This document shows positions 57,501 to 61,163 of a stretch of 64,000 nt of DNA, in pieces (position 1 is the first letter of the stretch; the number at the start of each line of letters is the position of its first letter). A program made the position numbers and the translations under genes. The stretch covers positions 489,891 through 553,890 of the forward strand of contig CABFPE010000053.1 of the NCBI GenBank assembly GCA_900660155.1, written 5' to 3'. The notes under the pieces are model-generated. The model made no database searches. It saw only the letters and a list, made by a program, of their open reading frames with translations, and was not told where the DNA came from. This DNA comes from Hofstenia miamia (lineage: Eukaryota > Xenacoelomorpha > Acoela > Hofsteniidae).

Positions 57501-60500
57501 TTGATAGTTACATAAATAACTAATAAGCATTTCAGGAAAAATTAAAACATCGCACATTGAAACGGCAATCACTGCTGGCCTTATGTAGTAATTGTGCCTT
57601 TTATATCATTTGTAGCGTGAATGTACTTTTTATCCCTTTCTCCTTTCGTTTTACTTGTAGTGCTTTATATAGATTTCAGCAATACATTTGTAGTTTTTAT
57701 ATATCATAACGTCATACTGATAAACAACCAACTATCATTAAATAGGGATATGAGGATAAATAATGCAAATTTGATAGGCTGAAAAATTCTTACCACAGCC
57801 TGAAAGTCTAAAGCGATAAATGAAAACGTTCGCGAATGTTCTTAAAATAAATCCCTCGAAATCAAAGAAAACAAACAAATTTACGGCAAAATCAAAAAAT
57901 AAAAATATTCTCTAAATTTGTACAACAGTAAACAATCCAAACACATCAAAAATGTAATATCTTAGTTATGAGAAAATAAAAGATATTCTAACAACAAACA
58001 AACTGCGCCTTAAAAGTATGGCCGAGTCCGGACAGGATAATCTGGACAGGGTACAATGGAGAACCAAATAAATGCGCGTAAAATCTATATTAGAAATCCA
58101 AGACTAAAACCCTAAATTGATTAACATATTCTTCATTACTGTAGTGTCAAGACAGGTAGTGTATGGAAACCTTTATGCTTTGGGGTCGATTTTGCAGTTG
58201 ACCTGAAAGTTGTTGATTGTCTTGTGATGGCTGTTTTACAAGGACAACTTTCTATCTCCGCTTGCTGTCGACGTTCTTGCCATTCTTGCCATTTAGATTT
58301 TTCTTCAGTGATCGAAATGTAAATATTAATTTTGCCTCGTATACCTTTAAACTTTTTAGTGTACTTTCAATAAACATCTAGTTTCACTATAAGCGAACAA
58401 ATATGCGTTGACACTGCCGGCAAAAAATTTTTACACGTAAACGTTTAGTTAAATGTTGGAACATAGCATATTATTTTAATATAACGAAATTGCACTACAT
58501 TGTTTTATTCCATGTATTGCTGATCATAAGCTAGTTAATGAGATGATCTTGCTGATAAGCATATTGCATATTGTGTGGGGGTGCAGATAAAAAACTGCTT
58601 GTTGACTTATCAATGACACATGCTTGCTATCATTTTATATGAAATATATTAGAAGTTGCGACTTATGATACATGACCGTTAATCCGTATAAATCCGGACA
58701 TGGTAAGATAAATGCAAATTCGGACAGGACAGGATACTTTTTGTTTCAAACTACGCCCTACCTAAAAGTCTCCAATAAATCGTTAAATATGTCTTCAAAA
58801 TGAAAAATACATTTTGAGAGGTCTGACTCACCTATCATTCTATTCCAAAATAAACATCAATTTACAAATTTCAAATGGACAAAGACCGTTCATATATTTA
58901 CATCTTATATAACTAAAGATATGTTCTAAAATAAAGATCCCATTCCAAAGAATTTAGTTTCTTCTGTTGTCTACAATTATAAATGTGATGATTGCGATAA
59001 ATCATACGTAGGGACAACAAAGCGACATTTAGTAACAAGAATTGATAAACGATCAGAAATATTTATGCTGTAACACCAAGCTAAAGAAAGAAATTTTTAC
59101 CCTACGACTAAGAACACAACATCCTAAGAAAGGAGAAGCTTTAATCACCAAAAAAACGAGACATCAATTACTAAATAAACTACAATGCATGATAACACTA
59201 AATTTATTCTAAGGTACATGCAGTAGTTACATATAGAAGTGCAGTCAAAGTAAATATTTAATTACCCGCATATTTGCTACTGATGATGATTTTGAGAAGC
59301 GAAACTAGTCATAGTTTTCATAGCGTTTACAAATGAATATATATATATATATATATCTTTATATTAAATTAAATTTAATTGATTATTATTGAAGGCCTAT
59401 AAATTTCCCATTGCAAAAGTACAGATTGATAAAACAATATTCAACGAATTGTTTTAGAATACAAGCCGGACTACGGACAAAAATAGTAAATTGCAACAAG
59501 ATTGTACTCATTCCTTTAGTATTGCAAATTTCAACATTTATTGGAAGAAATGTAAATAAAACTAGGCTCGATTGAACATAATATGCTGATGATGTTTTTA
59601 GCAGATATCAAAAGAAGGACTAATCAAGTACCACAACTATGTATATCTGTATACTAATTAAAAATCAAAATAGGAATAGTACTAATGATGTAATATTGAA
59701 CAGAGTAACATTTACTTTATATTATGTCTATTGAATGCCATCGCTAAAACACTTCACAGGAAGAACAAAATTATTTATAAAGTTTAGATTCCAGGAAAAA
59801 AGTCTGAATATGGAGGTTAACCTCAAACTGTCTATTGTGCCGTTAAAGTGACAAACTGGTTTGTCCACATTCTCAACCGATTTCCTCTAAGCCTATTAGA
59901 ATATTTAGGAATCTTGGGATTTTGAAATATCTATGGGAAAGCGTGCTTCCCTGTTATGGTCCAAATTTCTGATAGAAATTATTCCTGAGTTTGAAGAAAA
60001 TCAAAACATTACCTTTTTCAATGAAAAACCCGATAGTTGCAAAATTTAAAAATTCACATTATAAAGCAACAACTAGCGTCCAAGGGCGCCGTTCGCAGTT
60101 GTGCTTTCAGATTTTAGTGAGTTACAAGCAGTGTTGTTTGATTAAATCATTGATTTAAATCGCCTTTAAATCATGATTTAAATCAAAGCACATTATTAGT
60201 TCAATTATTTAAATCAAGTACACTAAAAGAGATACAAGTAGTGTATTCTAATTGTTTTGAAGTCATTATTGTGATACTGGAATGAATTGGCGAAATCTGA
60301 AATGTTGTTTTCAATGTTTTTTATCTTCAGTTTATTTCAAATGAATTAAATTATTGAATTTCAAAAATAGTAGATATCAAAAGGATTTCTATTTACTACC
60401 TAGGAAGATTGTATGGGTAAAATTGAAATTTAGATAAAAAAATCCGATTTAAATAAAAAAATCCGATTTTTTGAATTTTAATGTAATTCAGATTTTTTTC

Positions 60501-61163
60501 CGACACTGGTTACAAGTTTAGTTTTTTTTGGAAATAATAATAAATTAAAAAATGGAGGGTTGTTTTTAGTTTAATCTGTTCACCATATGAAATTAGCATT
60601 AAATGGAAATTGATGAATTTTAACGGTGTTAAATTTATCGAATGGGCGACTTTATATATTACTGTTAATGTCAACCATGTACGGCTTTTAAAGAGTAAAA
60701 TGATAAAAAAATCCCAGGGGTGCCTTCGTTGGAAGGCAGTCAGGCAAGGTGTTCTCAATAGCGGGAATAGATTGACTCACTAGAGGGCGTCATTGGGTAG
60801 TCTAATTTGATTTGTCTGCAAAAATAATAACATACCATTAATTGATAATTTTGATGATGATTAATCGATTATTGACGCTTATCATCATGAGGACGTAATG
60901 GTAAATTAATTAGCTTCATAACTAATTTTAATACTTAACTCTAAGATTAAAATATCACTTAGGTTTTATCATAAAATATCTTGTTTAGGTCAGTCAGGAG
61001 TTTGATGTTTATGTTAAAGTGATAATCAACTGAAAATATATAAAACAAAATTTACTAATAACAATAGATCATGGATAGAGTAATTCATAATTGTATATAA
61101 CTACAAAACTTACTTGCAATGTGCAAAGGAGAGAACACTTAACAGCAGAATTACTGCCTGCAT
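8711..61163 (-). CDS. Thioester-containing protein (TEP/alpha-2-macroglobulin family) gene, 3' part missing
   Basis: Secreted innate-immune protein related to insect TEPs, alpha-2-macroglobulin and complement C3. These proteins are cut in a central bait or variable region and then attach covalently to targets through an internal thioester. Nineteen constant exons, all bounded by GT-AG, join in one reading frame to give about 1,139 residues with any one of seven alternative exons. Diagnostic motifs in order are a hydrophobic signal peptide, [12 protein letters not shown] (MG domain), KYVLPKFEV (MG domain), LSVDES, the variable exon ending in [31 protein letters not shown] at about residues 930-934, GYQREL, and a CHREM histidine near 1046. 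Family members usually have about 1,400-1,500 residues, so roughly 300 C-terminal residues are not in the exons I found. Family assignment is firm. I cannot settle whether it is an insect-type TEP, C3-like or A2M-like, although the retained histidine favours TEP/C3 chemistry. Confidence 0.95.
9057..9210 (-). CDS. TEP exon 18: thioester domain with the catalytic histidine
   Basis: A 154-base exon, phase 2 to 0, reading [20 protein letters not shown], then [15 protein letters not shown] and CHREMQ. The His lies about 115 residues after the thioester Cys. That is the position of the histidine which in C3 steers the thioester toward hydroxyl groups. The donor is CAG|GTAAAT. Confidence 0.93.
9211..10637 (-). 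other. TEP intron 17
   Basis: AT-rich intron sequence. A more GC-balanced patch at about 10230-10460 looks like a very old mobile-element remnant but has no readable frame. No other feature seen. Confidence 0.6.
10638..10719 (-). CDS. TEP exon 17: short thioester-domain exon
   Basis: An 82-base exon reading [20 protein letters not shown], then SDNHGSTW. It matches the GYQR.L.....DGSFSAFG...... GSTWLTAF signature of the family and links exon 16 to exon 18 in phase (1 in, 2 out). The acceptor is GTTTTTAG and the donor GTTAGT. Confidence 0.93.
11110..12008 (-). pseudogene. Tc1-like transposase remnant in TEP intron 16
   Basis: On the minus strand the order is an N-terminal helix-turn-helix part ([20 protein letters not shown], 11718-12008), then [14 protein letters not shown] (11508-11714), then a degraded [17 protein letters not shown] (about 11250-11340) and a tail that reads [14 protein letters not shown] near 11160. 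This is the domain order of a Tc1-like transposase. Stops and frameshifts separate the parts. It is not the same family as the 4378-5710 element. I could not define inverted repeats. Confidence 0.83.
12009..15938 (-). other. Rest of TEP intron 16
   Basis: About 3.9 kb without a recognisable gene. A short open stretch at 12728-12997 (plus strand, containing [20 protein letters not shown]) has more balanced composition and may be a mobile-element fragment, but I do not recognise it. Confidence 0.5.
15939..16121 (-). CDS. TEP exon 16: thioester site GCGEQ
   Basis: A 183-base, phase 1 exon reading [20 protein letters not shown], then [19 protein letters not shown]. The GCGEQ pentapeptide forms the internal Cys-Gln thioester used for covalent target attachment. 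The residue after it is Thr-Met instead of the usual Asn-Met. The exon ends FNYMQDG at donor GTATAC. Confidence 0.97.
16169..16316 (-). CDS. TEP exon 15: CUB to thioester-domain linker
   Basis: A 148-base exon, phase 0 to 1, reading [20 protein letters not shown] and ending CKISLSG. PEGI is the usual start of this segment, and the ISLSGD..G strand leads directly into the thioester domain in exon 16. The intron between them is only 47 bases. Confidence 0.92.
16473..16712 (-). CDS. TEP exon 14: A2M domain to CUB strand
   Basis: A 240-base, phase 0 exon reading [20 protein letters not shown] and ending [13 protein letters not shown] at donor GTAAGT. The [12 protein letters not shown] segment and the following D...... 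I.V end match the G...I.V.A......D.V.R...V pattern that precedes the thioester domain. A partial second copy of this exon at 17892-18033 is an assembly duplication. Confidence 0.92.
16713..19156 (-). other. TEP intron 13 with Penelope end, (TA)n and assembly joins
   Basis: The plus strand at about 17425-17460 (TGATGAAGGCTATAGAGCCG AAAC) resembles the 3' end of a Penelope-like element and is followed by a (TA)n tract at 17497-17548. Single Ns at 17665, 17891 and 18454 mark joins. The block 17892-18453 repeats 16571-17132, including part of exon 14, and is flanked on both sides by the same 39-bp sequence. Confidence 0.75.
17892..18453. repeat. Assembly duplication of part of exon 14 and its intron
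   Basis: A near-perfect copy of 16571-17132 sits between two Ns, and the sequence TCCCTGAGACAGTTAGAAAA and what follows occurs just before it (17852-17890) and just after it (18455-18493). A real tandem duplication would not be bounded this way, so I read it as a misplaced contig. It should not be annotated as a second exon. Confidence 0.88.
19157..19270 (-). CDS. TEP exon 13: A2M domain
   Basis: A 114-base, phase 0 exon containing [20 protein letters not shown] and [12 protein letters not shown]. This matches the F.V...LPYSV.RGEQ....VFNY signature. The acceptor is TAATTTAG and the donor GTTTGT. Confidence 0.94.
19271..19885 (-). other. TEP intron 12
   Basis: A 615-base AT-rich intron. Nothing recognisable inside. 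Confidence 0.7.
19886..20006 (-). CDS. TEP exon 12: A2M domain after the variable segment
   Basis: A 121-base exon, phase 2 in and phase 0 out, reading [20 protein letters not shown] and then [28 protein letters not shown] and GLGVA are the classic A2M-domain motifs that follow FFPESWIW in this family. All seven alternative exons join it in frame. The donor is GTAATA. Confidence 0.94.
20048..20065 (-). promoter_or_regulatory. Putative docking site for all selectors
   Basis: The pre-mRNA reads AAAACCCAAAGTAGTTGC, with 41 nt between it and the first base of exon 12, so it lies in the shared last intron next to the common acceptor. It is complementary to the sequence repeated after each alternative exon. 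Pairing would bring the chosen 5' splice site beside the acceptor of exon 12. The complementarity is seen in the sequence. The splicing role is inferred from the Dscam-type mechanism. Confidence 0.75.
20071..21714 (-). other. Intron between v7 and the docking site
   Basis: AT-rich. A stretch at about 20540-21000 on the plus strand has longer open frames ([20 protein letters not shown]) interrupted by stops, and may be an old retroelement fragment. I cannot assign it. Confidence 0.45.
21715..21730 (-). promoter_or_regulatory. Weak selector sequence of v7
   Basis: The plus strand reads AAAACCAACAGAAGTT, in the same place as the other selectors but with three mismatches to the docking site. The exon closest to the acceptor thus has the weakest selector. 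Confidence 0.5.
21748..21910 (-). CDS. Alternative exon v7 (bait/variable segment)
   Basis: A 163-base exon, phase 1 to 2, reading [20 protein letters not shown], then a Ser/Lys-rich stretch with [10 protein letters not shown] and [13 protein letters not shown]. The acceptor is ATATTTAG and the donor GTTACT. Joined to exon 12 it gives [18 protein letters not shown], the expected A2M-domain sequence. It is the alternative exon nearest to exon 12. Confidence 0.9.
21911..24033 (-). other. Intron between v6 and v7
   Basis: AT-rich intron. It holds a 16-bp palindrome GTGCCATATATGGCAC at 22680-22695 followed by TTAA 18 bp later, and a related TGTGCCATTTATGGCA at about 22770. These resemble the ends of piggyBac-type elements, but no complete element is visible. 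Confidence 0.4.
24034..24050 (-). promoter_or_regulatory. Selector sequence of v6
   Basis: The plus strand reads AAAAGCCCAAAGCAGTA. It pairs with the docking site with one mismatch and one G-U. It lies 25 nt after the 5' splice site, beyond a (TA)n run that may have lengthened the spacer. Confidence 0.7.
24076..24244 (-). CDS. Alternative exon v6 (bait/variable segment)
   Basis: A 169-base exon, phase 1 to 2, reading [20 protein letters not shown], then a linker with [10 protein letters not shown] and [13 protein letters not shown]. The usual second tryptophan of WIW is replaced by phenylalanine. The acceptor is ATGTTTAG and the donor GTTTAT, directly followed by a (TA)n tract. It is the longest of the seven. 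It is separated from v5 by about 7 kb of transposon sequence. Confidence 0.86.
24245..26835 (+). other. Decayed coding remnants, probably retroelement-derived
   Basis: An open stretch of 100 codons at 25105-25407 ([20 protein letters not shown], later [16 protein letters not shown]) and shorter pieces at about 25840-26050 and 26450-26830 are on the plus strand, opposite to the TEP gene. The last piece ([17 protein letters not shown]) reads into the gypsy-like fragment beyond the piggyBac. I do not recognise the 100-codon part, and linking it to the same element is only a guess from strand and proximity. Confidence 0.4.
26716..26835 (+). mobile_element. Gypsy-type LTR retrotransposon pol fragment, left of piggyBac
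   Basis: The frame reads [20 protein letters not shown] then [15 protein letters not shown], resembling the end of a gypsy reverse transcriptase (KC.F......FLGH.I....I.PD). Removing the piggyBac and one TTAA joins it in frame to 31011-31128. Confidence 0.6.
28131..29000 (+). repeat. 440-bp tandem duplication inside the piggyBac
   Basis: The unit beginning CTGGTGCGTAAATTCACCAA at about 28133 recurs at about 28573. The two copies differ by scattered point changes and are not separated by an N, so this looks like a real duplication. The LINE sits at the end of the second copy, while the first copy ends at the same transposase position (GTTGCAAG). Confidence 0.85.
29000..30242 (-). mobile_element. 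5'-truncated non-LTR retrotransposon (LINE) nested in piggyBac
   Basis: The minus strand encodes the C-terminal half of a reverse transcriptase: [45 protein letters not shown] and KFKYLGS-like sequence. Two C2H2-type fingers follow ([20 protein letters not shown] and [20 protein letters not shown]). A GC-rich 3' tail runs to about 29000. The open frame runs through a single N at 29714. The 5' part is missing, as is usual for LINE copies. I cannot assign the clade from this part. Confidence 0.9.
31011..31128 (+). mobile_element. Gypsy-type pol fragment, right of piggyBac
   Basis: The frame reads [20 protein letters not shown], then [18 protein letters not shown]. This matches the P.PK..K.VQ.FLG..NYYR.FIPNF motif between the reverse transcriptase and RNase H of gypsy elements. 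An N at 31129 cuts it off. Confidence 0.85.
31130..31206. repeat. Second copy of the piggyBac 3' end after an assembly join
   Basis: Directly after the N at 31129 the last 77 bases of the piggyBac, including CGTCCTTAATGGG and TTAA, recur. They are then followed by a different flank (CGAAATACC). It may be a misjoined haplotype or a separate solo end. Confidence 0.7.
31324..31339 (-). promoter_or_regulatory. Selector sequence of v5
   Basis: The plus strand reads AAAACCCAAAGCAGTT. The transcript can form 16 consecutive pairs with the docking site, 15 Watson-Crick and one G-U. It lies 17 nt after the 5' splice site. Confidence 0.78.
31357..31513 (-). CDS. Alternative exon v5 (bait/variable segment)
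   Basis: A 157-base exon, phase 1 to 2, reading [20 protein letters not shown], then a very basic stretch ([19 protein letters not shown]) and [13 protein letters not shown]. The acceptor is ATATTTAG and the donor GTTTCT. A tandem copy of the acceptor region (CTGACTAAATATTTACAAATT) follows on the plus strand. The Lys/Arg-rich middle would suit trypsin-like proteases. Its 3' end and flank closely match v7. Confidence 0.9.
31514..33120 (-). other. Intron with orphan selector-like sequences
   Basis: The plus-strand core AAAACCCAAAG occurs at 31907-31917 and a near match AAAACCCAAATTAAGC at 32795-32810, with no intact exon next to them. They may mark alternative exons that have been erased. A (TA)n tract lies at about 31577-31592. 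Otherwise AT-rich sequence without features. Confidence 0.45.
33121..33285 (-). pseudogene. Decayed alternative exon (psi-b) with retained selector
   Basis: The flank from about 33050 to 33160 is closely similar to the downstream flank of v2 (35870-35990), so this is a duplicate of the same unit. The part that should encode FPESWIW has been lost and the remaining frame has stops. The selector (plus strand AAAACCAAAGCAGTTGA) survives with one base missing. Confidence 0.6.
33690..33760 (-). pseudogene. Decayed alternative exon (psi-a)
   Basis: In transcript sense this stretch reads LIFESWNWN, a degraded form of FFPESWIW, followed by a GT. Stop codons lie close upstream. A selector-like sequence (plus strand AAACGCGAAGTAATC, 33657-33671) sits at the usual distance downstream. 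I read it as a former alternative exon that has lost its frame. Confidence 0.5.
34272..34289 (-). promoter_or_regulatory. Selector sequence of v4
   Basis: The plus strand reads AAATCCCAAAGCAGTTGC. It pairs across 18 docking positions with one mismatch and one G-U. It lies 14 nt after the 5' splice site. Confidence 0.75.
34304..34433 (-). CDS. Alternative exon v4 (bait/variable segment)
   Basis: A 130-base exon, phase 1 to 2, reading [20 protein letters not shown], then [23 protein letters not shown]. The acceptor is ATATTTAG and the donor [16 protein letters not shown] resembles the F.NA segment that opens this region in other TEPs. Confidence 0.9.
34434..35131 (-). other. Intron between v3 and v4
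   Basis: AT-rich. It holds a single N at 34634, and the phrase GGGTAAAAACAATCGAATTT occurs on both sides of it (about 34585 and 34981), which suggests an unresolved repeat or overlap. Confidence 0.5.
35132..35146 (-). promoter_or_regulatory. Selector sequence of v3
   Basis: The plus strand reads AAAACCCAAAGTAAT, identical to the v1 selector. It lies 28 nt after the v3 5' splice site. Confidence 0.73.
35175..35313 (-). CDS. Alternative exon v3 (bait/variable segment)
   Basis: A 139-base exon, phase 1 to 2, reading [20 protein letters not shown], then a proline/leucine-rich stretch and [14 protein letters not shown]. The acceptor is CAATTTAG and the donor GTTTTT. The Gly/Pro-rich middle differs strongly from its siblings while the last 14 residues are nearly constant. 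Confidence 0.9.
35954..35970 (-). promoter_or_regulatory. Selector sequence of v2
   Basis: The plus strand reads AAAACCCAAAGCAGCTG. The transcript complement can pair with 17 consecutive docking positions, two as G-U. It lies 16 nt after the 5' splice site. Confidence 0.75.
35987..36140 (-). CDS. Alternative exon v2 (bait/variable segment)
   Basis: A 154-base exon, phase 1 to 2, reading [20 protein letters not shown], then a Ser/Pro-rich stretch and [14 protein letters not shown]. The acceptor is ATATTTAG and the donor GTTGCT. The variable middle is serine-rich, with arginines (SSSRTR) close to the conserved motif that could serve as protease sites. The downstream intron is highly similar to that of the decayed exon near 33.1 kb, showing local duplication. 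Confidence 0.9.
36141..37315 (-). other. Intron between v1 and v2
   Basis: AT-rich, with a GC-rich patch at about 37039-37115 (CAGGGCTTCGGAAGTGGAGG) that resembles one end of the hAT-type MITE at 52367. The other end was not found. Confidence 0.45.
37316..37330 (-). promoter_or_regulatory. Selector sequence of v1
   Basis: The plus strand reads AAAACCCAAAGTAAT, so the pre-mRNA carries its complement ATTACTTTGGGTTTT. All positions can pair with the docking site upstream of exon 12, one of them as G-U. Confidence 0.72.
37352..37478 (-). CDS. Alternative exon v1 (bait/variable segment)
   Basis: This 127-base exon encodes [20 protein letters not shown], then a short linker and [15 protein letters not shown]. 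It enters in phase 1 and leaves in phase 2 like all its siblings. It has two candidate acceptors. The stronger-looking TTTTAG, 8 bases upstream, would put a TAG in frame after two codons, so only ATTCTAG gives a working exon. It is the first alternative exon in transcript order. A selector sequence follows 21 nt after its 5' splice site. Confidence 0.78.
37479..39184 (-). other. Intron between exon 11 and v1
   Basis: 1.7 kb of AT-rich sequence. I see no further alternative exon and no docking-like sequence here. Confidence 0.55.
39185..39272 (-). CDS. TEP exon 11: last constant exon before the variable cluster
   Basis: Eighty-eight bases reading [20 protein letters not shown] then FWCGSIGIN plus one base. 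I chose donor GGTAAAAC because it leaves phase 1, the phase with which every alternative exon begins. The next GT, after GEVYD, would leave phase 0 and break all of them. The segment sits just before the bait or hypervariable region. Confidence 0.85.
39273..40341 (-). other. TEP intron 10
   Basis: AT-rich intron of about 1.1 kb. Nothing recognisable. Confidence 0.6.
40342..40497 (-). CDS. TEP exon 10: MG6 with the LSVDES motif
   Basis: A 156-base, phase 0 exon reading [20 protein letters not shown], then [19 protein letters not shown]. This matches the AVD.SVLLL signature that precedes the bait region throughout the A2M/C3/TEP family. The donor is CAG|GTAGCG. Confidence 0.93.
40544..40795 (-). 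CDS. TEP exon 9: MG6, first part
   Basis: A 252-base, phase 0 exon beginning [20 protein letters not shown] and ending [11 protein letters not shown]. Only 46 bases of intron separate it from exon 10. It carries the long strand region before the MG6 PGE motif. Confidence 0.9.
40796..41546 (-). other. TEP intron 8
   Basis: AT-rich intron of 751 bases. Nothing recognisable. Confidence 0.6.
41547..41681 (-). CDS. TEP exon 8: MG5-MG6
   Basis: A 135-base, phase 0 exon reading [20 protein letters not shown] and ending [10 protein letters not shown]. The segment matches the strand that carries the V.A.Y...G pattern and the following linker. The acceptor is ATTTTTAG and the donor GTAATT. The 7-kb intron upstream in the transcript carries two hAT insertions. 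Confidence 0.88.
41682..45627 (-). other. TEP intron 7, part left of the hAT elements
   Basis: No gene seen. A patch with GGGTCGGG/CCCGACCC words lies at about 42190-42270. A perfect 16-bp palindrome ATCGTGACGTCACGAT, with a CRE-like centre, lies at 43815-43830. Confidence 0.5.
45628..46610 (-). mobile_element. hAT-family element, internally deleted
   Basis: The ends TAGTGTTCTGC and GCAGAACACTA are inverted repeats with GGCCGTAGCC-rich subterminal sequence. They are flanked by 8-bp duplications GTCTCGGG (45620-45627) and GCCTCGGG (46611-46618) that differ at one base. An 8-bp duplication is typical of hAT. The 983-bp copy holds only the end of a transposase. Confidence 0.88.
45903..46205 (-). 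pseudogene. hAT transposase C-terminal fragment
   Basis: The reading [20 protein letters not shown], then [13 protein letters not shown], matches the hAT dimerisation region (S.AG..... RNRL....... LL). The rest of the transposase is absent. Confidence 0.82.
46627..46957. mobile_element. Short hAT-type MITE next to the hAT element
   Basis: Perfect 8-bp duplications TTGCTAAA lie at 46619-46626 and 46958-46965. The ends CAGGATTGGCA and GGCAACCCTG are inverted, and GTTTAAAAC words recur beside both ends. It is 331 bp with no coding capacity. Its left target copy directly abuts the right target copy of the previous element. Confidence 0.88.
46966..48705 (-). other. TEP intron 7, part right of the hAT elements
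   Basis: AT-rich intron sequence of 1.7 kb. No feature recognised. Confidence 0.55.
48706..48897 (-). CDS. TEP exon 7: MG5
   Basis: A 192-base, phase 0 exon reading [20 protein letters not shown] then [19 protein letters not shown], ending SENTQY at donor GTAAGT. It contains a cysteine pair. The position and strand pattern fit MG5, although this domain is weakly conserved across the family. Confidence 0.9.
48898..49334 (-). other. TEP intron 6
   Basis: AT-rich intron of 437 bases. Nothing recognisable. Confidence 0.7.
49335..49583 (-). CDS. TEP exon 6: MG4
   Basis: A 249-base, phase 0 exon from [17 protein letters not shown] to [11 protein letters not shown]. The family usually has a YKPGLPF motif here. 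I chose donor GTAGGT because it keeps frame into exon 7. The alternatives four bases or more downstream (GTATTT, GTAAGT) break it. The exact 3' end is therefore the least certain part. Confidence 0.87.
49584..49921 (-). other. TEP intron 5
   Basis: AT-rich intron of 338 bases. Nothing recognisable. Confidence 0.7.
49922..50100 (-). CDS. TEP exon 5: MG3-MG4
   Basis: A 179-base exon reading [20 protein letters not shown] then [12 protein letters not shown], the MG4 pattern of a strand followed by Y.YGKPV.G. It ends HEVKGK. It enters in phase 1 and leaves in phase 0 at donor GTATGTG. The exon lies 3.8 kb from exon 4, across an intron that holds a hAT MITE and a gapped (TA)n tract. Confidence 0.92.
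50101..52366 (-). other. TEP intron 4 with gapped (TA)n tract
   Basis: A (TA)n microsatellite runs from about 50658 to 50789 and contains a 71-base run of N (50688-50758). The true length is unknown. The rest shows no gene. Confidence 0.75.
52367..52681. mobile_element. hAT-type MITE in TEP intron 4
   Basis: A 315-bp insert rich in GGAGC words, with ends CAGGACTTC and GAAGCCCTT. It is flanked by CGAAATAA (52359-52366) and AGAAATAA (52682-52689), matching at 7 of 8 positions. No coding capacity. The imperfect ends and target copies suggest an old insertion. Confidence 0.68.
52682..53938 (-). other. TEP intron 4, remainder
   Basis: AT-rich sequence. Nothing recognisable. Confidence 0.55.
53939..54103 (-). 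CDS. TEP exon 4: MG2-MG3 with the VLPKFEV motif
   Basis: A 165-base exon reading [20 protein letters not shown] and ending [14 protein letters not shown]. The VLPKFEV stretch is a hallmark of the MG domains of C3, A2M and TEPs. The acceptor is ATGTTTAG and the donor GTATGT. It is phase 1 at both ends. Confidence 0.93.
54280..54510 (-). mobile_element. Penelope-like 3' remnant in TEP intron 3
   Basis: In minus-strand sense a (TA)n tract (about 54478-54508) is followed by coding-like sequence ([14 protein letters not shown], then [11 protein letters not shown]). A tail follows that reads TGATGAAGATAGACTATCTA and ends TCGAAACCGTC. The EAI...... LNRQ.E end and the GATGAAG...GAAAC tail match Penelope-like elements. 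Confidence 0.65.
54611..54733 (-). CDS. TEP exon 3: MG2 domain
   Basis: A 123-base exon reading [20 protein letters not shown] and continuing to WEDIKTTEG, the usual KFRV...P....V.I.DP..N.I..W pattern of MG2. The acceptor is CATTTTAG and the donor GTTTGT. Both ends are phase 1. The intron to exon 2 is only 82 bases. Confidence 0.92.
54816..55171 (-). CDS. TEP exon 2: first macroglobulin domain and start of MG2
   Basis: This 356-base exon runs from acceptor TTTTCTAG to donor GTATAG. It encodes the mature N-terminus ([19 protein letters not shown]) and ends in the family motif [14 protein letters not shown], where the MG2 domain begins. It enters in phase 2 and leaves in phase 1, matching its neighbours. 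Cysteines in LLCDNP and LTCNT could form the disulfides found in this family. Confidence 0.93.
55172..60128 (-). other. TEP intron 1, main part
   Basis: About 5 kb of AT-rich sequence between the signal-peptide exon and exon 2. Apart from the Penelope remnant listed separately at 58920-59360, I see no gene or element. Confidence 0.55.
58920..59360 (+). mobile_element. Penelope-like 3' fragment with GIY-YIG segment
   Basis: The plus strand reads [20 protein letters not shown], then [18 protein letters not shown], the Cys-rich GIY-YIG endonuclease start of a Penelope-like element. It breaks at a stop soon after. The tail GATGATTTTGAGAAGCGAAA lies just before a (TA)n tract at 59335-59357. It is a different, more diverged copy than the pair at 5.7-8.5 kb. 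Confidence 0.8.
60129..60508. mobile_element. hAT-type MITE in TEP intron 1
   Basis: Perfect 8-bp duplications GTTACAAG lie at 60121-60128 and 60509-60516. The ends CAGTGTTG and CGACACTG are inverted with one difference. The interior is dominated by GATTTAAAT words (TGATTTAAATC). It is 380 bp with no coding capacity. Confidence 0.9.
60509..61113 (-). other. TEP intron 1, part next to exon 1
   Basis: AT-rich, 600 bases. Nothing recognisable. Confidence 0.6.
61114..61163 (-). CDS. TEP exon 1: start codon and signal peptide
   Basis: Fifty bases encode [16 protein letters not shown] plus two bases of the next codon, a typical short secretory signal peptide. An in-frame TAG lies directly before the ATG, so this is the first possible methionine in this frame. 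The donor is the consensus GTAAGT. The bases before the ATG (TTGTTTTAG) also resemble a splice acceptor, so a separate 5' untranslated exon may lie further upstream. The exon ends in phase 2 and joins exon 2 to form a lysine codon. Confidence 0.85.

Noticed and set aside
60510-60758. Open frame beginning [17 protein letters not shown] as a gene
   Set aside because: It is a phrase often seen in old repeat sequence, has no start context or continuation, and borders a MITE.
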